NCBI GenBank assembly: GCA_949284175.1
Contig: CASDVE010000021.1
Location: 32,975-96,974 of the forward strand
Origin: an uncultured Eubacteriales bacterium
GTDB taxonomy: Bacteria > Bacillota > Clostridia > Lachnospirales > Lachnospiraceae
DNA: 64,000 bases
Direction of reading: 5' to 3'
Each line of letters opens with the position of its first letter. Position 1 is the stretch's first letter. The position numbers and the translations under genes are program-made. Under the pieces are notes generated by a model. The model was not told the origin of the DNA and ran no database searches. It saw only the letters and a list, made by a program, of their open reading frames with translations. This document shows positions 37,002 to 46,519 of the stretch, piece by piece.

Positions 37002-37883
37002 ATGTTTCTTGTAAGTGTCCCTGCAACAAGTGCCAACGTGGGAGCTGGTTTCGATTGCCTCGGGCTAGCACTTTCCATGCGTGGTAACTTTATATTTCGA
37101 CAGATAGATCAAGGTGTATCCATTAAAGGTTGTGATAAATCCTATTGTAATGAAGACAATCTTGTCTATGTGGCTTTTAAAAAAACCGTTGAATCCATTC
37201 AAGGCTCCATCTCTGGAGTGGAAATTACCATCGACTGTAATATTCCGTTACAACGAGGACTTGGAAGCAGTGCTGTTTGTATTGTGGCTGGCTGTGTTGG
37301 AGCAAACGCTCTCTTAGGCTTTCCTCTCTCTCTTGATGATATTTTTGCCATCTGTACCGAAATAGAGGGACACCCTGATAATGTATCACCTGCAATTTTT
37401 GGCGGACTGACTCTTTCCTTTATGAGCAATGGAACACCAATTACCATTCCCTATGAAGTTCACCCATCCTTGCACTTTATGGCAGTTGTTCCAAAGACTA
37501 CCATTTCCACAAAAGAGGCAAGAGCCATTCTTCCAAAGCAACTTTCTTATGAAGATGCTGTTTTTAATATTGGACATTGTGCTGGCTTTCTTCGTGGACT
37601 GGAAACTGGAAACCCTGACTTAATAAAAATCTCTTGTGGCGATCGACTTCATGAACCATATCGCAAGCAACTGATCCCAGAATACGAGCCTTTACATAAA
37701 TTATGTCAACAGTTCCATGCTCTGGCTTTATTAATCAGTGGAAGCGGATCTACCATGCTCGTAATCAGTGATACTTCTCATTCTCTGGAACAGATAAAGC
37801 AGAAACTCTCTCTTACTTGTGATGTGACCTGCCACCTGTTATCTGTGGAACAAAAAGGAGTTATCGTAAAAGAGGTTATCTAA
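37002..37883 (+). CDS. thrB: Homoserine kinase
   Basis: 293 residues, GHMP kinase family. It has PATSANVGAGFDCLGLAL at the N-terminus, the ATP loop PLQRGLGSSAVCIVAG and the C-terminal LLISGSGSTML. It phosphorylates homoserine for ThrC. The ATG at 37002 has AAAGGAG before it, whereas the longer frame would overlap thrC. It forms an operon with thrC and ends at a strong terminator. Confidence 0.95.
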   Translation: MFLVSVPATSANVGAGFDCLGLALSMRGNFIFRQIDQGVSIKGCDKSYCNEDNLVYVAFKKTVESIQGSISGVEITIDCNIPLQRGLGSSAVCIVAGCVGANALLGFPLSLDDIFAICTEIEGHPDNVSPAIFGGLTLSFMSNGTPITIPYEVHPSLHFMAVVPKTTISTKEARAILPKQLSYEDAVFNIGHCAGFLRGLETGNPDLIKISCGDRLHEPYRKQLIPEYEPLHKLCQQFHALALLISGSGSTMLVISDTSHSLEQIKQKLSLTCDVTCHLLSVEQKGVIVKEVI

Positions 37884-37885
37884 CA

Positions 37886-37927
37886 AAAAAAGACTAGGAA
37901 GTCGTAAAACTTTTCCTAGTCTTTTTT
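37886..37927 (+). terminator. Terminator after thrB
   Basis: AAAAAAGACTAGGAA / TTCCTAGTCTTTTTT, a perfect 15-bp stem with a 12-nt loop and T-runs on both sides. It may also stop transcription from the MATE gene. Confidence 0.92.
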
Positions 37928-37956
37928 ATTTGCGTGGAAGGCATACTTATATTGTT

Positions 37957-39321
37957 TCACATTTTTTCAAGAACAGACTTCCACCGAATAGAAAATAGAA
38001 TCACCAAAGAAATGAGTGCTGCCATATAGTTGGAGAAAAGATTACCCCAAAAGACAGAATAAAAACTCAAAAACGATTCGGTCACAAGGATAAAAATATA
38101 GCGTAAGAGCCAAATTCTTAAGAATCCAAGAACCAATGGAATCTTCGTTCTTCCAAGCCCTATCATAGCCCCTTGTACCGCGATGCAAATGCCAAATCCC
38201 ACCACAGAATAGGTGTAGATGTGAAGTGCTTTATTGGCAATTTCTAACACCTCTGGCTTTCTTGTAAAGAAAATGGTCAAATGGGTAGAAAGAGGCACAA
38301 TGACTAAGATAACAAACACACCTGTAAGAGCCGAAGAAATACAGCCCTTTAATGCACTCTGCTTTGCCCTTTCTGGTCGACCAGCTCCAATATTCATGCT
38401 CACCATGGTTGTCACCGCAGAACCAAAAGAAGCTGGAAGATTAAAGCAAACGCTGGAAATATTATTGGCAATTCCTTGCCCATTTAACACAATAGCACCA
38501 TATTTTTGCGTTTCATTGTTGATCAAGACAAATCCTAGGCTTAACATCATTTGTGTAATCATGGATGGAATCCCGATCTGAATTAATTTTTTAATAATCA
38601 CAGTATCAAAGCGAAACCCTCGTAACGTTAACTGCATTTTTCCTTTGTGAATAAACAGCTCGTGAAACATCCAGATGCAGACGATAACATTTGCCATGAA
38701 AGAAGCTAGCACACATCCTACAATTCCAAGCTCAAATCGTACAATAAAAATATAATTTCCAATAATTTTTAGGATTAACATGATGACCATTCGAATCAAA
38801 GGTGCTTCTGGTCGCCCTGTGGAATTCATGATACCATTATAAATACTTTCCATAAAAGAAAATGGCAACACAATGGCATATAAAGCGATATACAAACGAA
38901 CATTGGAGGAAATTTCTTGTGTTACGTGTGCACTGATTGGAATGGATAATAGTGCAAGAATTGGAGCAATACAAATACCAGCTAAAAATCCAACCACAAC
39001 AGTTTGCACCGCTATTTTTTTTACTTTTTCAAAGTTTCCACTTCCAAACGTCTGTCCGATGACTGCCATTGCTGCTACACTAAGCCCTTGGGCAAGGGCT
39101 AGCACAACCATAATGACAGGTTCTGAAAATGTGACCGCACTGGCTACCAATGTTCCCGCCACATTGTTGATAAACAACCCATCTGATAGTGGCATAAGGG
39201 ATTGTACAACGCTCATCATCAATGTTGGCAATGCTAACATCCATAGCGTTCTCCACATATTTCCTTCCACGATCATTTCTCTTCTTTGTTCTTCATTCAT
39301 TTTTAATAGATTGATTTTCAT
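37957..39321 (-). CDS. MATE-family efflux transporter
   Basis: 454 residues, about 12 membrane helices. MatE-family features include GNMWRTLWMLALPTLMMSVVQ at the first helix, the FGSGNFEKVKKIA loop, PSMITQMMLSLGFVLIN in the second half and MNIGAGRPERAKQSALKG. Such exporters push out drugs or metabolites in exchange for Na+ or H+. The substrate is unknown. It is flanked by the convergent thrB and the co-directional metA but shares no obvious function with them. Confidence 0.9.
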   Translation of the reverse strand: MKINLLKMNEEQRREMIVEGNMWRTLWMLALPTLMMSVVQSLMPLSDGLFINNVAGTLVASAVTFSEPVIMVVLALAQGLSVAAMAVIGQTFGSGNFEKVKKIAVQTVVVGFLAGICIAPILALLSIPISAHVTQEISSNVRLYIALYAIVLPFSFMESIYNGIMNSTGRPEAPLIRMVIMLILKIIGNYIFIVRFELGIVGCVLASFMANVIVCIWMFHELFIHKGKMQLTLRGFRFDTVIIKKLIQIGIPSMITQMMLSLGFVLINNETQKYGAIVLNGQGIANNISSVCFNLPASFGSAVTTMVSMNIGAGRPERAKQSALKGCISSALTGVFVILVIVPLSTHLTIFFTRKPEVLEIANKALHIYTYSVVGFGICIAVQGAMIGLGRTKIPLVLGFLRIWLLRYIFILVTESFLSFYSVFWGNLFSNYMAALISLVILFSIRWKSVLEKM

Positions 39322-39415
39322 TTCTCTATCCCCTACTTCTTATTTCTACTAACACATTCTCCCTCCATCCTATAAAATTGCTCTCCATCATAACAAGAAC
39401 CTTCTCTCCTGCTTT

Positions 39416-40333
39416 TTAAAAATCATCTTGTAAATTATATGGGGTACATTGATATACATAATAATTAATCCAATTGGAATAGACACAATTGGAATTGGCT
39501 CTCCATGTGAGCAGTGGCTTAGTCATTGGATCATCCTTTTCATAATAATGTTCTGGAACATTGGGATTCAAACTTCGTTCTACATCTCTTCGATATTCTT
39601 TATCCAATGTCATACGATCGTATTCAGAATGCCCTGTAACAAAAATACGCCGTCCCCCATCTCCAATGATAATATAGCTTCCTGCCTCCTCACTCTTTGC
39701 AATTACTTGTAGACGCTGATCTTTTTGAACCGCTTCCTCATCAATACCTGTATATCGAGAATGAGGGGCGTAAAACACATCATCCATGCCTCTAGCAAGC
39801 ATTACTTTTCTATGGAGCAATTCATGATGATAAATTCCACTCAACTTTTCTTTTAACATTACTTTTTCAATTCCATAGTGGTAATAAAGCCCAGCTTGTG
39901 CTCCCCAACAAATATGAAATGTGCTAAATACATTGGTCTTTGACCACTCCATCACAGTCTTTAACTCTTCCCAATAGTTTACCTCTTCAAAAGGCATCTG
40001 TTCTACTGGTGCACCTGTGATAATCATGCCATCAAATTTTTGATCTTTAATTTCTGAAAATGTTTTATAGTGCTTGTTCAAATGAGAAGCTGGGGTGTTT
40101 TTTGAAATATGGGTTTCCATATGACAAAATGTCACATCAATTTGCAGTGGTGTGTTGGATAACACCCGAAGCAATTGTAGCTCCGTTTCTTCCTTTGTTG
40201 GCATTAAATTTAAAATAACAATACTAAGCGGACGAATATCCTGTGATAACGCCCGACTTTCATCCATAACAAAAATATTTTCTTCCTCTAAAATCGCCTT
40301 TGCAGGCAGATCGGTCTGAACTTTAATCGGCAT
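39416..40333 (-). CDS. metA: Homoserine O-acetyltransferase (MetA family)
   Basis: 305 residues with the MetA glutamine-amidotransferase-like fold: [16 protein letters not shown], the catalytic Cys in [16 protein letters not shown], and the His/Glu in ITGHSEYDR. In [15 protein letters not shown] a Glu stands where E. coli has the Gly that selects succinyl-CoA; in Bacillus-type MetA this Glu gives acetyl-CoA use. So the product is O-acetylhomoserine. RBS AGGAAAGGAAGG. It is divergent from metY, which uses that product. Confidence 0.93.
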   Translation of the reverse strand: MPIKVQTDLPAKAILEEENIFVMDESRALSQDIRPLSIVILNLMPTKEETELQLLRVLSNTPLQIDVTFCHMETHISKNTPASHLNKHYKTFSEIKDQKFDGMIITGAPVEQMPFEEVNYWEELKTVMEWSKTNVFSTFHICWGAQAGLYYHYGIEKVMLKEKLSGIYHHELLHRKVMLARGMDDVFYAPHSRYTGIDEEAVQKDQRLQVIAKSEEAGSYIIIGDGGRRIFVTGHSEYDRMTLDKEYRRDVERSLNPNVPEHYYEKDDPMTKPLLTWRANSNCVYSNWINYYVYQCTPYNLQDDF

Positions 40334-40475
40334 ATTTTTACCCTTCCTTTCCTCTTTGCTTTATCCCTTTAATTAATTAGTATACTTCCAAATTTCTCTT
40401 GTGCCAAGCCCAATCTTTTGTTATACTTCTTTAAAACACTACTTAGTGAAAGTAAAACGTATAGAGGAGGTCGCG

Positions 40476-41759
40476 ATGAACAATTCTTATCATATCGAAA
40501 CAAAATGTATTCACTCTGGTTGGGAGCCAAAAAATGGAGAGCCAAGACAAATTCCAATCTGTCAGTCCACCACATTTAAATACAGCTCTGCTGATGAAAT
40601 GGGAAAATTATTTGACCTAGAATCCAACGGATATTTTTATACTCGTCTTCAAAACCCAACCAATGATGCGGTTGCAAGCCGAATTGCAGACTTAGAAGGC
40701 GGTGTGGGAGCTATGCTCACTTCTTCTGGTCAAGCAGCCGTATTCTTTGCCATCACCAATATTTGTGAGGCAGGTGATCACATGATCTGTGCCTCTGAAA
40801 TCTATGGAGGAACTTTAAATCTAGCCGGTGTTACTTTGAAAAAATTTGGCATTGATTGCACCTTTATTAGTGTGGATTCCACAGAAGAAGAAATAGAACA
40901 AGCCTTTCAACCAAATACAAAACTTGTCTTTGGAGAAACCGTATCCAATCCCGCTCTTGCTGTATTAGACATTGAGAAATTTGCCAAAGTTGCTCATAAA
41001 CAAGGCGTTCCTCTTATTGTTGATAATACGTTTGCCACTCCAATTAACTGCCATCCATTTACATGGGGTGCTGATATTGTCGTCCACTCTACTACAAAAT
41101 ATATGGACGGACATGCAGCTCAGGTTGGCGGTTGTATTGTGGACAGCGGTAATTTTGATTGGGAGGCTCATGCTGATAAGTTTAAAGGACTTACCACACC
41201 AGATGCTTCTTATCATGGCGTAATCTACACACAACGATTTGGAAAACTAGCTTATATCACAAAGGCTACCACCCAGTTAATGCGTGACTTAGGGGCAACC
41301 CCTTCTCCACTCAGTAGCTTTTTACTTGGAATGAGTCTTGAAAGCCTTCCACTTCGTGTAGAAAGACATTGTCAAAACGCCCTTGCAATCGCAAAATATT
41401 TACAAAGTCACGAAAAGATTCAATGTGTCAATTATCCAGGACTCCCTGGAGATAAATATTATGAATTGGCACAAAAATATATGCCAAATGGTGTATGTGG
41501 TGTTATTTCTGCGGAATTAAAAGGTGGTAGAGAAGCAGCGGTGAAGTTTTTAGATCAATTAAAACTTGCCTCCATCGCCACCCACGTTGCGGATGCAAAA
41601 ACTTGTGTCCTTCACCCAGCTAGCCATACTCATCGCCAATTGACCGATGAACAATTAAAAGAAGCTGGTGTTTCCACAGGCTTAATTCGTCTTTCCATTG
41701 GAATTGAACACGTGGATGACTTAATTGCTGATATGGAACAAGCGCTGAAAAACGTATAA
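40476..41759 (+). CDS. metY: O-acetylhomoserine sulfhydrylase / Cys-Met metabolism PLP enzyme
   Basis: 427 residues. It has IETKCIHSGWEPKNGEPR, the PLP-contacting TSSGQAAVFFAITN, the PLP-Lys in VVHSTTKYMDGHAAQVGG and the C-terminal SIGIEHVDDLIAD. It condenses O-acetylhomoserine with sulfide to homocysteine. A methionine gamma-lyase could look similar, but the length and the adjacency to metA favour MetY. The ATG at 40476 follows GAGGAGG; the longer frame has no ribosome site. Confidence 0.9.
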   Translation: MNNSYHIETKCIHSGWEPKNGEPRQIPICQSTTFKYSSADEMGKLFDLESNGYFYTRLQNPTNDAVASRIADLEGGVGAMLTSSGQAAVFFAITNICEAGDHMICASEIYGGTLNLAGVTLKKFGIDCTFISVDSTEEEIEQAFQPNTKLVFGETVSNPALAVLDIEKFAKVAHKQGVPLIVDNTFATPINCHPFTWGADIVVHSTTKYMDGHAAQVGGCIVDSGNFDWEAHADKFKGLTTPDASYHGVIYTQRFGKLAYITKATTQLMRDLGATPSPLSSFLLGMSLESLPLRVERHCQNALAIAKYLQSHEKIQCVNYPGLPGDKYYELAQKYMPNGVCGVISAELKGGREAAVKFLDQLKLASIATHVADAKTCVLHPASHTHRQLTDEQLKEAGVSTGLIRLSIGIEHVDDLIADMEQALKNV

Positions 41760-41768
41760 GATGATGAG

Positions 41769-41813
41769 AAAAATGCCATAGGATTAGGAATACTTTCCTA
41801 TGGCATTTTTTAC
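41769..41813 (+). terminator. Terminator after metY
   Basis: AAAAATGCCATAGGA / TCCTATGGCATTTTT with a 12-nt loop, then more T residues. Confidence 0.92.
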
Positions 41814-41885
41814 TTTTTTCTCTATTTTTCTATTCATATTTTTAAAAATATATTATAATAAAGACGAATTTAGATTTCAATATTT

Positions 41886-42003
41886 GCTTTATACTTGCTA
41901 AAGCCACTACGCATGGGCAGTCATATTTTATGAAAATAACTGAAACTACTCCTATCTTTTGTTATAGGATACGAGGAATATATGTTGATGGAGGTGATAA
42001 AAA
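41886..42003 (+). other. Possible structured leader before the VTC gene
   Basis: After a TATAAT box (41854-41859) the leader of about 140 nt contains CAGT / ACTG enclosing CATA / TATG (41918-41942) and a TCCTAT / ATAGGA hairpin (41950-41969). It suggests a folded 5' UTR, but no known riboswitch class fits. Confidence 0.35.
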
Positions 42004-42702
42004 TTGTATGAAGTGTTAAGACAAGAAAATAAATATCTAATCTCTTTAAGTGACTTCTATCAGTGTAAATCTTTATTAGAAAGAGTGATAGAACCAGACA
42101 AACACACTCTTGAGAATAACTACTATAATGTCTGTTCTCTCTATTTTGACTCCATTGATGATAAAGATTATACCGAAAAATTAGATGGTGTAGAAATCCG
42201 TAGAAAAATCAGGCTTAGAAACTATGGAGCTCACAACGATTTTGCCCTTCTTGAAATGAAACAAAAACAAGGAAATTACCAAAAAAAACGTTCCTTACGG
42301 TTGGGAAAAGAAGATGCTTCCCGTTTGATAAAAGGAGATTATTCCATTTTGCTAAAATACACTGCTCCATTTGCTTTAGAATGCTATGCCATTATGTCTA
42401 TGCAGTGCTATCGCCCAGCTACGGTTGTTCGCTATAAGAGAACTGCCTTTATAGCAAAGGAGAATAAAATTCGCATTACCTTTGATCATGATGTAGTAGC
42501 ATCAGAAAGTGACTTTAACATCTTTTCAAATTCACTCAATCTATTCCCAGTCTTAGATCCCTATATGGTGATTTTGGAAGTCAAGTATAATGGCTTTTTA
42601 TTGTCTTACATCAAGGATATTCTAAATCCTTATGCCAATAGCCAAATCAGCGTTAGCAAATATTGCTTAGCAAGAAAAATCAGTAAACACTTTGTTTTTT
42701 GA
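42004..42702 (+). CDS. VTC-domain polyphosphate polymerase-like protein
   Basis: 232 residues, a VTC-type triphosphate-tunnel domain. Basic and acidic tunnel residues are seen in RQENKYLIS, IRRKIRLRNYG, LLEMKQKQGNYQKKR and VVRYKRTAF, with the acidic EVKYNGFL near the end. In yeast such domains make polyphosphate; bacterial versions often sit beside DUF4956 and CotH genes, as here, and their product is not known. No membrane helix is seen. The start is TTG at 42004, supported by a perfect GGAGGTGAT. First gene of the surface-polymer operon. Confidence 0.85.
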   Translation: MYEVLRQENKYLISLSDFYQCKSLLERVIEPDKHTLENNYYNVCSLYFDSIDDKDYTEKLDGVEIRRKIRLRNYGAHNDFALLEMKQKQGNYQKKRSLRLGKEDASRLIKGDYSILLKYTAPFALECYAIMSMQCYRPATVVRYKRTAFIAKENKIRITFDHDVVASESDFNIFSNSLNLFPVLDPYMVILEVKYNGFLLSYIKDILNPYANSQISVSKYCLARKISKHFVF

Positions 42703-42715
42703 AAGGAGTAAATCT

Positions 42716-43393
42716 ATGAATGATGTTCTAAGGGGGTTATTAGAGCAAAGTACCACCCTATCTGTGGAAGAAATCATCCTTCATATCGTTTCTTCTGCAC
42801 TGATCAGTATCGCAATTTATGTTTCCTACTGGTTTACACATACAGGTACTGCTTATAGTAAAAAATTTAACGTTTCACTGGTCACTTTGACCATACTGAC
42901 CGCAACTGTCATGACCGTTATTGGCAATAACATCGCTTTATCACTAGGTATGGTTGGTGCGCTCTCCATCGTACGTTTCCGAACTGCAATCAAAGATTCC
43001 AGAGATACCACTTACATCTTCTGGACAATCATTGTAGGAATCTGCTGTGGTGTGGGGGACTATATCGTAGCTGGTGTTGGAACATTTACGGTATTCATCG
43101 TACTGCTAATTACAGGTCGTGTACGAAATGAAAACCGTATTTTACTCATTGTCAAGGGTTCTAGAAATAACGAAATGAATATTGAAAGTGCCGTATTTGA
43201 ATACTTTGATAAAAAGGCGTTACTGCGTGTTAAAAATTCAACCCATGACACAATCGAATTCATTTTTGAGATGTCCAGAAAAACCTATAATCTCTCTTAT
43301 AAGAGAAGCAAAAGTATTGTGGAAACACTCTATGATCTAGGACAAATTGAATATGTAAACATTGTAACACAAAATGATGAAATCAGTGGTTAA
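42716..43393 (+). CDS. DUF4956 membrane protein
   Basis: 225 residues. Membrane helices lie in about the first 140 residues, with the family block SLGMVGALSIVRFRTAIKD followed by a Ser-Arg-Asp-Thr. A soluble C-terminal domain of about 85 residues follows. DUF4956 proteins regularly accompany VTC and CotH proteins; they may form the membrane part of a polymer export or phosphate-transfer unit, which is inference. The ATG at 42716 has GAAAGGAG upstream. The stop overlaps the next ATG (TAATG). Confidence 0.85.
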   Translation: MNDVLRGLLEQSTTLSVEEIILHIVSSALISIAIYVSYWFTHTGTAYSKKFNVSLVTLTILTATVMTVIGNNIALSLGMVGALSIVRFRTAIKDSRDTTYIFWTIIVGICCGVGDYIVAGVGTFTVFIVLLITGRVRNENRILLIVKGSRNNEMNIESAVFEYFDKKALLRVKNSTHDTIEFIFEMSRKTYNLSYKRSKSIVETLYDLGQIEYVNIVTQNDEISG

Positions 43394-44874
43394 TGATTAT
43401 GAGAAATAAGCTATTCTATGTTGGTACTGGTATTGTTGCTCTAGTCCTTTGTATTAGCTTAAACACTCTATATGCCAATACACAAAAGACTAGAGTACAT
43501 CAACACTTAACCGTATCAAATACCGTAACAGACAAAAAAAATAAAAATGGTGTGGTTTCTACTCACCTTCCAATTATTCATATCAATACACATGGGCAAA
43601 AAATTCCCGGAAGTCCAATAGCGAGAACGGATTCAGGCGTAAAATATGAACTGGCAGAAGATGGCACTGAAGATATTACAGCAGAAATTGGAATTATCGA
43701 TCACAAAAACACATCCAATAAAAGCACCGATACCTTCACCCTATCTTCTAATGCCCAAATCCATTATCGTGGAAATTCTTCGCGGCACTTTGATAAAAAA
43801 TCATATGCCATCACCTTAGTAAATGAGAAGGGAGAGGACAATCCACAAAAACTTTTAGGAATGTCCTCCCATCATAAATGGGTTTTGAACGGCCCTTTCC
43901 TAGACCGTTCTTTAATTCGAAATTATATGGGCATGAATATCGCTGGCGAAATTATGTCCTATGCACCAAATGTTCGATATTGCGAACTATTTGTAGATGG
44001 GAACTATCGCGGAGTCTATCTTCTTATGGAAACGATCAGTGTGGGAAAAGGCAGGCTAAATCTGACAAAGAGTGAAAAAAATAAACCTTATACCAGCTTT
44101 ATTGTCAATTGGGACAGGGCTGCGAAAACCGATATTCGGTTAAATAACTTCACGTATTATACGTTAAAAAGCGGTGTTTCTGCACTTGATATTCGCTATC
44201 CTGGCACTTCTAACCTAACCCAGTCTAAACTAAATTATATCACAAATGAAATCAGCATAGTAGAAAAAATGCTATATTCCAGTGATATTTTCTATGAGGA
44301 TACCTATACAAACTATTTGGATATTGATGAATTTGCAAACTACTTTATCATCAATGAATTTTTTCGAAATGCGGATGCAGGATATTATTCCACCTTTTTA
44401 TATCGGGATCTACGTGAAAAGATCAGACCAGTTGTATGGGATTTTAACAACAGTTGTAATAACTTTATTACAGACGAATTTGATGAATCTGGCTTTTCCT
44501 TAACCGATGCACCGTGGTTTAATCAATTGCTCAAAGACAAAGAGTTTGTTTCCCTTGTGATAGGGAAATACAAAGAACTGCGTGAAACCGTTTTATCCCA
44601 ACAATATTTGACCGATTATATCGACTCTGTGGATCAATGGCTTGGAAAAAGTATTGAACGAAATGATGAAGTCTGGGGCTATGTCTATGACTTAACCAAT
44701 TATGACACCTATAATTATTTATCTCCTGCCAAGAGAAATGTGACCAGTCATGAAGAAGCCGTTGCACAGCTTAAGGATTATATTATCAGACGTGGAAAAT
44801 GGCTTGACCGAAACATTGATATTCTATATCAATATTGTGCTGAATCCAAAAACGCTGGCAATCTCATACGCTAA
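43393..44874 (+). CDS. CotH-kinase-domain surface protein
   Basis: 493 residues. An N-terminal signal anchor (about 7-25) puts the rest outside the cell. CotH features include the RGNSSRHFDKKSYAI stretch with the ATP-site Lys, HHKWVLNGPFLDRSLIRNYM, ELFVDGNYRGVYLLMETI and the metal-binding motif VVWDFNNS. CotH proteins are atypical Fam20-like kinases, known from spore coats, that phosphorylate secreted proteins. Here, with VTC and GT2 neighbours, a role in modifying an extracellular polymer or protein is likely. Coupled to DUF4956 by TAATG. The IS110 element begins just after its stop. Confidence 0.88.
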   Translation: MIMRNKLFYVGTGIVALVLCISLNTLYANTQKTRVHQHLTVSNTVTDKKNKNGVVSTHLPIIHINTHGQKIPGSPIARTDSGVKYELAEDGTEDITAEIGIIDHKNTSNKSTDTFTLSSNAQIHYRGNSSRHFDKKSYAITLVNEKGEDNPQKLLGMSSHHKWVLNGPFLDRSLIRNYMGMNIAGEIMSYAPNVRYCELFVDGNYRGVYLLMETISVGKGRLNLTKSEKNKPYTSFIVNWDRAAKTDIRLNNFTYYTLKSGVSALDIRYPGTSNLTQSKLNYITNEISIVEKMLYSSDIFYEDTYTNYLDIDEFANYFIINEFFRNADAGYYSTFLYRDLREKIRPVVWDFNNSCNNFITDEFDESGFSLTDAPWFNQLLKDKEFVSLVIGKYKELRETVLSQQYLTDYIDSVDQWLGKSIERNDEVWGYVYDLTNYDTYNYLSPAKRNVTSHEEAVAQLKDYIIRRGKWLDRNIDILYQYCAESKNAGNLIR

Positions 44875-45018
44875 TCATATAAGAATCTTATTTAGCCTGC
44901 AAATAAAAAGTCAATAGTAAATTGATGATTTCAGGCAAAAAGTTTTATGCAGCATTTTGAACATAGGAAAAAGACCACCGTTTATCGCTGGTCTGAAATA
45001 AGGATATGTAAGTATTCG

Positions 45019-46224
45019 TTATTGCGGAAGAGATGCTAAGTATTCTTTTACTCGTCCATAATAGATCCTAAGAAATTTATTCGCTCCGGCGGTCATGTAA
45101 ACGTAGTAAGCTTTGCCTTGGGCACGTTTCTTATCCATAAATAAATATACTGGGGCATCCTGTGGTTTTGTCTTAATAAGAACATCCATGACCTGAAACA
45201 AAGTCTTACGAAGCATAGGCGTGCCACGCTTTGAGGTATGTACGCTTTTTTGGTCATACGTTCCCGATTGATTCACACCCGGATCCACCCCAGCAAATGC
45301 GGTGATGGCTCCTTTATGAGTGAAACGTGTTACATCTCCGATTTCAGCCATGAGTTGAGGACCGAGGGATGTACCAACACCTTTCATTGCCATAACAACT
45401 GGATATTCTGGTAGTTTTGAAGCAGTTTCATTCATGAAAGAACGAAGTTCTTCGACAGTACGAGAAGCGATATTTAACTGGTCAATTGCCTGTTTGATGA
45501 TACGTTTCGTTAAATCATCCTTTGGAAGTACAGGAACAAGTTCCTTGGCTTTTCCATAGATTTCTTCAGCTTTGGAAGAACTGAAGTTGTACTTCTTTCG
45601 TTTGCACCATTTTTGATAGTGGTCTGTAAAAGCATGTAAAGATTGTTTACGAACTAAGTCTACGTGCCAGTAGGTGGTTACAAAATCAACCCACTTCTGG
45701 CTACCATCTTCACGAGCGGGGCTATCAAAGTAAGTGTTTGCACCCGGATAAGTCTGGTCGAGGAGGCTAATGAGATTGTTTTTCATAGCAGTCTTGTGTT
45801 TCATGTAGAAATCAAACTGGCGATTCATGGTTTTTAGTTGGTTACGAATTTCATCCATAAGACTATACTGTTTCAAATCCGTCCAATTGTCAAGAGCATA
45901 GCGGGCGATTTTGATAGCATCCACCTTGTCAGATTTGACTTTACGAAGAGAGTTATTGCCGAAGTCTTTTATAAGTTTAGGATTTACGGCACTTACAAAA
46001 AGTCCAGCTTTGGAACATTCGCGGATGAGAGGTTCATAGTAACGACCCGTATGTTCCATGACAATCCGGGAATCACCATCCATAGATTGAATGAGCTGGA
46101 TCAGAGAATGGATTTCACTGAATGAGTGGTGGATCTCAAACGGTTTAGAAACAATCTGACCATAGGGACGAAGAATCGCCACCATACTTTTACCTTTAGA
46201 AATATCAATGCCTACTGCGTTCAT
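45019..46224 (-). CDS. IS110-family transposase
   Basis: 401 residues, full length. The N-terminal RuvC-like DEDD domain has its acidic residues in AVGIDISKGKS, IVMEHTGRYYEPL and KSDKVDAIKIARYA. The C-terminal transposase_20 domain has MKGVGTSLGPQLMAEIGD and FAGVDPGVNQSGTYD, with the conserved catalytic Ser. Both parts are needed for bridge-RNA-guided recombination in the IS110 group. RBS AAGGAGTGAC before the ATG. No internal damage is seen, so the element may be active. Confidence 0.95.
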   Translation of the reverse strand: MNAVGIDISKGKSMVAILRPYGQIVSKPFEIHHSFSEIHSLIQLIQSMDGDSRIVMEHTGRYYEPLIRECSKAGLFVSAVNPKLIKDFGNNSLRKVKSDKVDAIKIARYALDNWTDLKQYSLMDEIRNQLKTMNRQFDFYMKHKTAMKNNLISLLDQTYPGANTYFDSPAREDGSQKWVDFVTTYWHVDLVRKQSLHAFTDHYQKWCKRKKYNFSSSKAEEIYGKAKELVPVLPKDDLTKRIIKQAIDQLNIASRTVEELRSFMNETASKLPEYPVVMAMKGVGTSLGPQLMAEIGDVTRFTHKGAITAFAGVDPGVNQSGTYDQKSVHTSKRGTPMLRKTLFQVMDVLIKTKPQDAPVYLFMDKKRAQGKAYYVYMTAGANKFLRIYYGRVKEYLASLPQ

Positions 46225-46500
46225 AAAAATGTCACTCCTTAAAATTTATTGCAATGGATAAGTACCAGTTTTACTCATTGCCTATTCAATCTACTGTGGT
46301 GTGACCCGAACGTACCAGGAGGCAGTTCAACCTGCATAAAACGAACGCTGCAAATGAGGAGCTGGTTATCAGTCTAAAAAACGGACGCTAAGTCCAAGAA
46401 AGGAAACCGATATACCGATTGCTCTATCATTATACAGCTTAAGCAACAAGACGGGTAATTCCTTACTGGCTGTAAGGGATATTAACCATAAATATATTGT
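46225..46500 (-). ncRNA. Candidate bridge-RNA region of the IS110 element
   Basis: About 275 nt of non-coding DNA directly upstream of the transposase. IS110-group elements encode their bridge RNA in this left-end position; it pairs with both target and donor DNA. Several short complementary stretches are visible but I cannot define the loops. The assignment rests on position and element family. Confidence 0.4.
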
Positions 46501-46519
46501 AGTAGAAAGGAATGGATAA

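Larger units (their letters stand above)
44880..46510 (-). mobile_element. IS110-family insertion sequence
   Basis: A transposase gene on the minus strand with about 140 bp on its 3' side and about 290 bp of non-coding DNA on its 5' side, inserted between the CotH and glycosidase-like genes of one operon. IS110 elements lack terminal inverted repeats and target duplications, so the exact ends cannot be set from this sequence; the limits given are approximate. The flanking genes remain intact, yet the downstream genes are now separated from the original promoter by an oppositely oriented element. Confidence 0.8.

Noticed and set aside
40334..40475. SAM riboswitch or T-box between metA and metY
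   Set aside because: The 142-bp gap has no conserved SAM-box or T-box sequence and is too short for two such leaders. The hom-thrC gap was also negative.
41900..41975. Possible c-di-GMP (GEMM) riboswitch, because of ACGCATGGGCA
   Set aside because: The second conserved block (GACGCAAAGCC) and the tetraloop arrangement are missing.
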